Source: Tetranychus cinnabarinus
Lineage: Eukaryota > Arthropoda > Arachnida > Trombidiformes > Tetranychidae
DNA length: 64,000 nt
Direction of reading: 5' to 3'
Assembly: GCA_022266195.1 (NCBI GenBank)
Contig: WHVY01000003.1
Span: forward strand, 11,036,001 to 11,100,000
This document shows positions 56,637 through 64,000 of the stretch, piece by piece. The notes beneath the pieces were generated by a model. It saw nothing but the letters and a program-made list of their open reading frames with translations. It had not been told where the DNA came from and made no database searches. Made by a program: the position numbers and the translations under genes. How positions within the stretch are numbered: the first letter of the stretch is position 1; each line of letters starts with the position of its first letter.

Positions 56637-59447
56637 GATGAGTTGACAGAAGCTTGGAAACAATTGATCACTGGAAAAGCAAATTACAGTTTGATCTTCC
56701 AGAGCAATTTTCAGCTTAAAAATGTTTTCCAGTTTTATCATTGACAATAACTGTTCATGATAAGCAGCTGAAATGGCTAAATATGGCAAATTTTAGATAA
56801 AAATATCACTTAAAAAGGTAAATTAATAGGTAAACCATATGTAATGTTTTATACTTATTTAGGTGGTAAATCAAACACGATTTGTAATCGATACTGAAAA
56901 ACAATCAAAGCTTCATCAAGATATTAGAATCAACAGAATTGAATCAGAACTCTCTTAAGATCAAATGTAAGCTACAATGACAGACTTAATAAAGATGATT
57001 TTCTGGTCAACATTTTTAAAAATCGAAGATATTCAAATATGAACAGAATTTATTCGGAAGAACGAAAAAGATTTAAATAGATTATGAAATTCAACAGTTG
57101 CCTTTTCAAAAAAATGTATTGATATAAAATTAGAACCATGTTCATTTATTCAATAAAACCAGTCGATGGTAAAACACAAATCGTCCTTTTAAGGTTTACA
57201 ATTGATCAATGATTAAGAAGATAACAGCTTCGATTTTGACTGATATTGCCAGATTATGGTCAAGTTGTCTGCGACTGAATTGAAATAACATTAATTCGAA
57301 ATCTAAATATAAAGTTCTTAGCAATTGTCTCGGTCACTTAGCCGAAAAAAACATGAAAAAACAAATGGAATGAAAATTAGCAGAAATAGAGACAAAAAAT
57401 GTAAATTGTCGACTTATCTTTTCGACCTTCTCTCGTCTATTTGCCGATCAATTTCCTTTCATTATATGATCTTACAGTTAAGGATTTAAATCTTAAATTT
57501 AAACCTTTTGTCTATTTTTATCTGCTCGTGACGTTCGAATTTTTGTTTTTTGTCTCAACCTGGAATGAAATTCTGATGGCTTCAGTTAAGTGGTCCATAT
57601 TCAATGGAATGACCCTTCAAGGAAAACAAAACAAACCAATAAACGAAAATACATTTGGAAATAAGTTCAACTGTAAGAGATGCACAATGATTCTAATGAT
57701 AACTCTGATGGATCATTCATGACCAATATTAGTATTGATCCAACATTGTCTTTCAGTTTTGTAAAATCAAATCTTGAGTAAATGATGATGGCATTTACAT
57801 GATGAAATTTGATGGACCGAAAATTGAACCAACTTGGTCCATGAAATGATTAAAAAACTCTCATTGACAAACATTAGACTCAGACAAGAGCCAAATGATT
57901 TCCATCGAAAAGCTCAACAACAAATTCAAGTTACGTGATGAAATTAGATTCAACATCATTCAATACGTTCTTCCCGTAATCGACCAAGATGATGTTGATA
58001 TTTAGCGAAAAGTCAAACCTTCGTTTAACCTGCATTCCATTTAAATGGACATTTTTGAATCAATGATGGATAAAACCAGAAATGGAATCATCAACAGAAT
58101 TGAAATGGCTGAATTGATGGATTAAAGTTTAAACGGTAAAATCAACAAAATTTGGATTCGATCGTTTTGTATCATTTGGCAAATGCAAAGACAACCTTTT
58201 TTGTCTCAATTTGAACATTTGGATTCTGCTGAAACCTGATCAATTGACTGAACAAATGATTCATTAAATGGATGGAAATTTATTATTCATTTATTTTCGT
58301 CGTAACTCAGTCTCTTATTTTGTCAATCAATTGAGTTATGAACGATTTTGACTTGATTTTTGAGGTCACTTCGAGTGTTCCTTGACTAATCAACGCCAAA
58401 ACGAATCTCAATTTTTGAGGAAATTTTTTACTCTCAGCTTATCCAATTTCAAAGTTGAACTTATTTATTTTCCTTCCCTGTCTTATCTTCATCATCTTCT
58501 CTGTTTCTTCACTTTACTGTATTGCTTATCATCTTCAGGGAAATATCATTGTTACCATTCCAAACCATTTCACGGAAAGAATCATGATTCAAACTAAATT
58601 GAATTCTTCTTAATTAGGTTTACCATGGAATGAGATGGATCAAAAAGGAAACTGAGCCAATGGAATGGTAAAAAATGAAGACAAAAATGAAAAGAAAGAG
58701 AAGAGTGTAAAAACGAATTTTTTCAAAGCTCGAAATTTTTGACCTTCTTTTATCCACTTTTCCAGCATTTTATATTTTACGCCCAGTTTGGTTACCCATT
58801 TGGTGAGGACAAATAAAGTTGAAGGAAGCATGCGAGCTGAAAGTGAAACAATACTGAATTACATGGTGAGTGGAAACATGGAAAAAGCAAAATAAATAAG
58901 ATTAAAGTAATATCAAGACAAATGATATTGAATTAAATCACTTGAACAAGAAAAAATGAGTTATCAGTTTTTATTTACCCGTTTCTTTTCAATCAGTCAT
59001 CATTGACATGCATTTATCATTTGCTCTGAATCATTCATTTTATCACTTGCAATACAAATTCAATTTAACCATTTGCAATCACATTTTAAGCTGTAAAGGA
59101 GTAAAGCCGAATATTTTGAGATGAAACATTTTAAAATTCAAGTTCAATTTTTTGCATCACTACGCAAGTTACGCATTTACTTATTATTGTTCAAACCATT
59201 CTTGTATTAATATAAATAAAACTGAACTTACTAAAACAATTCAATTATCAAATATTCATCTACCGTATGAGTTGAAAGGTTTACTCAATAGATGGCATTT
59301 AAAGTCTGAATCAGTGATTTCAAAGTTTTGTTTAATCCATAAATGTTAAATACATTAATCTTGCTACATTTGTCTGGTTAAGACAATCAGACACTAAAAT
59401 GATTTACAACAAAATCAAAACAACTAAAACTCTGTATGTGATTGAAT
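56637..59447. other. Intergenic, no gene seen
   Basis: 2.8 kb of AT-rich sequence. Frames up to about 93 codons (57441-57722) show no domain, splice-linked partner or family resemblance. Confidence 0.45.
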
Positions 59448-59837
59448 TAGAGATGGGCGATTACCTCGATTGTACGAATCGATTTTTTTTCAGAAAATGA
59501 GCATCGATTAGTTCTTGCGAGAATCGATAAGCTTCACATGAGCTAAAAATTTACGAATTTTGCGATTCCATGTTTGCAGAAAAAAATAAAAGGGAAATCT
59601 GCATAATTTTAGCAACTCAGAATTAAGACACTTGACTCTTCCAGTGATTTCAGTGCAATTTAAAAGACTGATTTGTACTTTATTGATGTAAAGAAGAGCC
59701 TCAAACTTGGAAAATTTTGTTTAATGCTTCAAGATTTAATATTTTCTTACCTTGATTAAGCATCGATATAATCGATTCCCTTGCGCGAATCGCTAAAAAT
59801 ATCGATTACCTGATTAATCGAGAATCGCCCATCTCTA
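59448..59837. mobile_element. hAT-like MITE
   Basis: 390-bp element with ends TAGAGATGGGCGATT...AATCGCCCATCTCTA (15-bp perfect, then imperfect inverted repeats rich in ATCGATT). It is flanked by the 8-bp direct repeat GATTGAAT at 59440-59447 and 59838-59845. The YARAG-type end and 8-bp duplication fit the hAT superfamily. Non-coding. Confidence 0.9.
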
Positions 59838-60069
59838 GATTGAATAATGGGCTCTTTGTAGATTTAGATTGTCACTGTATTTAAAATGCTATTACGTTTA
59901 TGATAATTATTTGAATAAACTAAAAAGAGTTGCATGTACAATAGCTGGCTTTAAACTATTAATACATGTATGTAACCTATGTATAATAAAAAAGGTTACT
60001 CGACCTACCATCCTGTAAACATGTATTCCTCAATAAAATGTAACTAAACTACTAACTGAATAGAATTAT

Positions 60070-60487
60070 ACTCAGAATAAACACAAATGCTCAAGCAAGT
60101 AAGCATCACCCTCATCGCCTCCTGGAGTACCAAATTTGTTATCCCTATAGTTGCTTAATAAAGTACATAGTCCCTTGATTAAACGAGTGTTTAGCAGCAA
60201 ACCTAAATCTGGCTTCTGGGCACGATCAGGGAAATCCGGATCATCCTGAATCTCGGGGACTAATTTCTTTTGTAAAACGGTATGTTGAGCATATCAACAT
60301 GCCCTTGTTATTGGTTTGAACACAAAGGTCTAATGCACGAAAACTTTGTTAAATGCTTTCATAAATTTATCCGCTTCGACTCTAAGGTCATCAATCTTTT
60401 TGGATCTATCTTCATGGTATTTTTTCAGAAGATCACATTTGAGAGCTTCAGTTTCTAAGTCGATGATAAGCTCATCTTCATCATCTA
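60070..60487 (-). pseudogene. Coding-like debris of an unrecognised protein
   Basis: Two minus-strand open pieces. 60487-60330 is an acidic and Lys-rich segment (DVDDEDELIIDLETEALKCD...) ending in TAG. About 60270-60065 includes QDDPDFPDRAQKPDLGLLL. Their composition looks protein-derived, but there are stops between them, no start codon, and I cannot name the family. The upstream end stops exactly at the 28S rRNA-like sequence. Confidence 0.45.
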
Positions 60488-60750
60488 CGTCGTGAGACAG
60501 GTTAGTTTAACCCTACTGATGACTTGAAAAGGAAATCCTACTCAGTACGAGAGGAACAGCAAGTTCTGACAAATGGTACATGTGCAAGCTTGACTCAGCA
60601 ATGGCACGACACTATCGTCCGAAGGATTATTAATGAATGCCTCTAAGTCCGAATCCCTTCATTATACGGTAACGATAGCGTTGAGTAATTTGATTTGAGT
60701 AACCCCATTTTGAAGCACTGTGATGATGAGCGCCGATACGGTAGTATTTC
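60487..60750 (+). rRNA. 28S rRNA 3'-end fragment (degenerate)
   Basis: Begins GTCGTGAGACAGGTTAGTTT, continues CCCTACTGATGA, CTCAGTACGAGAGGAACAG (the sarcin-ricin loop, universally conserved), GGATTAT, then GAATGCCTCTAAGTC-GAATCCC and ACGGTAACGATAGCG, all in the order found at the 3' end of eukaryotic large-subunit rRNA. The rest of 28S is absent, and several normally invariant positions differ, so this is a fragment, not a working rRNA gene. Confidence 0.88.
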
Positions 60751-63700
60751 TTAGTAATTTTTGTGTTCGAAATTCTTTACTTTTCAATGTTTCTCTTTCT
60801 TCTGCACTCCACACATTTTTTTATTCAAATATTAATGGGATAAAAGAGCATTTTATCAATTTTTTGGCTGCTCATTACAAGCATTCATTTCTAATGTGTT
60901 TTATAAAATTGCTTATCCCACCAAAAGATGAATGGCAACTGGCTATTGGACAATTGCACAAATTTTAAAAGATGAAAACTATTCAATTAAGTTTCTGGTC
61001 TTTTTAAATTTTTCTTACTTTTTTGGGGTTGGCTCATCTAACTTGACTACCAACAGCTCTTAGTTTGTAAACATTTCTGCAATAATGGCTACAAGTCAAT
61101 GTCTTAGACTAAATCGAGATCAAGTCTTAGACTCTAACAACAGTAAATTAATGATCCAAATTTTGTGCAATTGATTGAAGGCGAAACACGATTCTGAGCA
61201 AAGTCAAAAGTCTAACCATTTCATCCCTCTAGTAATTTTTCACAGCACATTCAGGTTGCTTATTCAAGTTTCACTGTTGGGATCAAGATTTCCATTGGCA
61301 GGACAAAACATTGTTTCAAATATAAAAAAGTGACTCTCTTTAATTACCAAAACATCAATTAATTTTGATCGTCACTCACAGCCTTATAAAGGCAACACTC
61401 TGGTAAAAACAACTTTACCAATTGTCTGCCTTTTTACTGTCAACACCAACCTCATCAAATGTTATCAGCACTACAAGTTAATTAATCATTTGATTAGTAA
61501 ACTTTTTTTGTTTCATTTGCTCACATTTTGCTTACCTTTAAAAAAACAATTCACACTGAACATCAATATTCCTATCAAGTTATCTTTTCATTTTCACCAT
61601 CTTAGCCTGGTTTCACCTTCATCACTTTGTATTTAATTTATTCCAATGTGTGTTCAGTTGAGAGTTGAACAAATCAACAAAATGCAGTAACAAACAGAAA
61701 AAATCATTACAAAAAAGGCAAAAATGGTAAAGAAGGCGAAGAAGAAGAAGAATAAAAATCAAGTAAAACTTGAAGAATCAACATGATCATCAGTTTGTTT
61801 CATTGGTATTACATCGTGAAATAATGGTAATAACAAGAGATGAGAGTAGAAAAGAAGATGAACTGAAACAGTTGGAATGAAGAGAAAAGAGGAATTTTCT
61901 TTTTGCACCATGAAATGAGACGAAAATGAGGAGACAAAAAAGTATCAAGAAAAAACTCAATTACCCTGTTTAGTTGCTTTCCAATGATAACAATTCTTTG
62001 ACTGTCAACAATAACTTCATTACATTAATAGTCGTTAAACAAAAGACTTTCCTTTCCCTCTCACAAACCCTTTTACCTTTCATCTCATGTCAACATCATC
62101 TTCTGAAACTTTTTGCATCCCATGAGTTGAGTTGAAATTTGATTGCCAATCGAGTTGATAATTAATTTCAAGCATTTTACTTCCAACTTCAACTCTCTTC
62201 AATTGTTGACATTTTACGAAATGCTGACATCAACTCAATCCGAAACTTTTGACTGAAAAAATCAACTCAAAGGCAAAGGAAAATCAAAATATCAGAAAAA
62301 CTCTAAACATTCAGTCTTTTCATATCAAAGACCATAAAAAAATTCAATAATTTTTGTATAAAAAGCTAAATAAACATTCAGAAAATACTGTCGATTCAAA
62401 ATCGAAAGAAATTTTCTTTCAATTCGAACATTTTTCCAATAAAATTCATTCCTTTTTAAGAGTTTCAAGATTCTTCTTTGCACGAGCAAAACTTGAAACG
62501 AAACTTAACCAAAACAAACATTTTCTCACTCGAATCATGATCATTTTTTTGGAAGAAAAACTTCACTCGAACATAGCGATTTTGCTTTTATCTCTTCACC
62601 ACTTAATTTACTTTAAGCTACTCAAGTCTTAGTTTTGTTGATAACACGCTGATTCTTCGTCTTATCAATGATTTTTTCATCCATTTCTACTTGAAGATTC
62701 TTCTGAAGATTGGTAAAATAATGAAACCAATTTCAAATGAATGTTTTTTTTCAATTCTCAGTTCTTTTTGCTTTACCAAACATGATTTCCTCTAAGTATA
62801 AATTTCACTTAAAAGGCTCTTTTACCAAAAAAAAGGTAACCATTTGAGAATCTTTTTTACTCATCATCATCAGAATCATTTTTTCTCTACTTGCAACTTT
62901 ATTTTCTGATTTTTCTTGTTTTTCCTTTTTCCATCATTAAATGGTGGAAATTATCAGTTTCATGATAACAAGAAAAATCATTGGTAAACTAGCTATTATT
63001 GATAGTTTACCATTTTTCAATTAAAGAGAAACGATAAAAAATTGAATGAAAATTTGAGTGAAGAAAAGTTTTATCCGAAAATGAAATTGTTGCTCAAGTT
63101 AACCTTTCAAACTTTTAATTCTGATAATCTTTTCCTTTTATAATACATGATATTATACGAGATGATGAGAAGCAAAGTAAGCTAATGTTTAATTCAATTC
63201 ATGATGATCATAATATTCTGATGATGATAGATAATAACTGAACTTTTGCTTCTCCAGTTGGCCAATTGAATCCTAAAAGTTTCCCCAAAGTCACGATTTA
63301 CTCATTGTTATGATACATTATCAAGTGTTAAAACTTAATCTTTATCTTTTTTTCCACTTCATTCCCTAATATGTATGTTAATGTGTTTGGATGGATTCTT
63401 TGATGAAATTCAATTCTTGTTCAACTTTCATCAGTTCAACATGATGCAAGATACTTTTCCTTTAACCTACTTCTTCTTTCCACAAAAATTCCAATCAGAT
63501 TCAATTGATGAAAATTATTCACTTTAATTTCCGTTCAATAGATAAACACTGACACTTGATTAATAATGGAAACGGTGGAAAGTTGATGCAAAATCGTTAG
63601 CAAATCATATTATTCAAAATCCAGTTTTACTCAACATTTCCAAAGCTAAAGAAAGAATAGCTTATCAGAAATTTCAGAAAAAATAGCAAAATTTCCATTC

Positions 63701-64000
63701 AAACAAGAGAATAGTTCAACCCTGAAATCGTGAAAATGCAACTTTGATTATCTAATGAAGTTTTCAACGATTTTTTGTAATTATCGTTATTGATATTATA
63801 TAATGTTTGAACGAATGATTTCAGATCAAAGTTAGAACAACAACTGGGAGTGATTTTAGTTCACCGACAGAAACTTCAATTTTGCAAAATTTTCTAAAGA
63901 AAGGAATTTTTTCACAAAATCGTTCCAATTTTCTTAGAACTAGATTTACTGTAAAACAGTGACGTCTGAGCGGGCGTATACTGCTTTCTATGTGTACATG
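60751..64000. other. Gene-poor end of the window
   Basis: 3.2 kb of AT-rich sequence. Frames up to 92 codons (62354-62632, Lys/Phe-rich) show no recognisable domain. Short hairpins such as TGGTAAACTA/TAGTTTACCA at 62982-63012 are too small to interpret. Confidence 0.45.

Noticed and set aside
57441..57722. 93-codon frame in the intergenic region
   Set aside because: No similarity, no splice partner, and frames of this length are expected by chance in this much sequence.
62354..62632. 92-codon Lys/Phe-rich frame near the right end
   Set aside because: Composition follows the AT-rich background; no motif or conserved feature.
1..64000. CRISPR array, operon, phage or other prokaryotic system
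   Set aside because: All supported genes are intron-bearing or typical animal genes; no spaced direct-repeat array or polycistronic cluster is present.

Overview
This 64 kb window is nuclear DNA of an animal, most likely an arthropod and by inference a mite. It is AT-rich, genes have short GT-AG introns, there are no operons, and the products are animal proteins: afadin, IFT43, an AF9/ENL YEATS protein, PAL, myosin I, RN-tre, a Spot14/MID1IP1 relative and class I aldolases. Arthropod hints are a PAL gene separate from PHM, alternative last exons in aldolase as in Drosophila Ald, and an interstitial (TTAGG)4 run. The species cannot be named from the sequence alone.

Layout. 1-8.7 kb is an inverted segmental duplication. 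The 5' part of an afadin gene leaves the window on the minus strand. Then come IFT43 (+), a near-identical afadin 5' end (+) that continues into an afadin lacking FHA and DIL, a decayed ankyrin-DHHC acyltransferase gene (-), and an inverted, deleted IFT43 remnant (-). 8.7-20.2 kb holds two long direct copies of a modular repeat, each ending just upstream of a gene: MDP-1 at 11.5 kb and aldolase 1 at 20.4 kb. The AF9/ENL homologue (-) lies between them. 20.4-31 kb contains aldolase 1 with two alternative C-terminal exons, a small Shisa-like membrane protein (-), aldolase 2 with altered active-site and C-terminal residues, more repeat modules in minus orientation, a MITE with perfect 42-bp inverted ends and TTAGG units, and a broken myosin fragment. 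31-34 kb is a membrane-anchored PAL (-). 34.6-35.7 kb is a scrambled aldolase 2 pseudogene. 36.4-45.6 kb is a 12-exon class I myosin of the MYO1C/Myo61F type. 45.6-47.3 kb has a 57-aa protein gene (-) and its dead copy. 47.7-52.5 kb is a 13-exon RN-tre/USP6NL TBC-domain RabGAP. 53.8-56.6 kb has a MID1IP1/Spot14-like gene (-) and a CAP-superfamily (GAPR-1-like) gene (-). The last 7 kb is gene-poor, with a hAT-like MITE and a 28S rRNA 3' fragment joined to protein-coding-like debris.

The genes do not form one pathway. Two themes run through the window. The first is repeated local duplication followed by decay (afadin, IFT43, aldolase, myosin, the 57-aa gene), alongside an apparently undescribed modular repeat family. 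The second is class I aldolase diversification, by alternative 3' exons in one gene and loss of conserved catalytic residues in the other. Exon boundaries were derived by hand from GT-AG sites, reading phase and remembered family similarity. No database search was possible.
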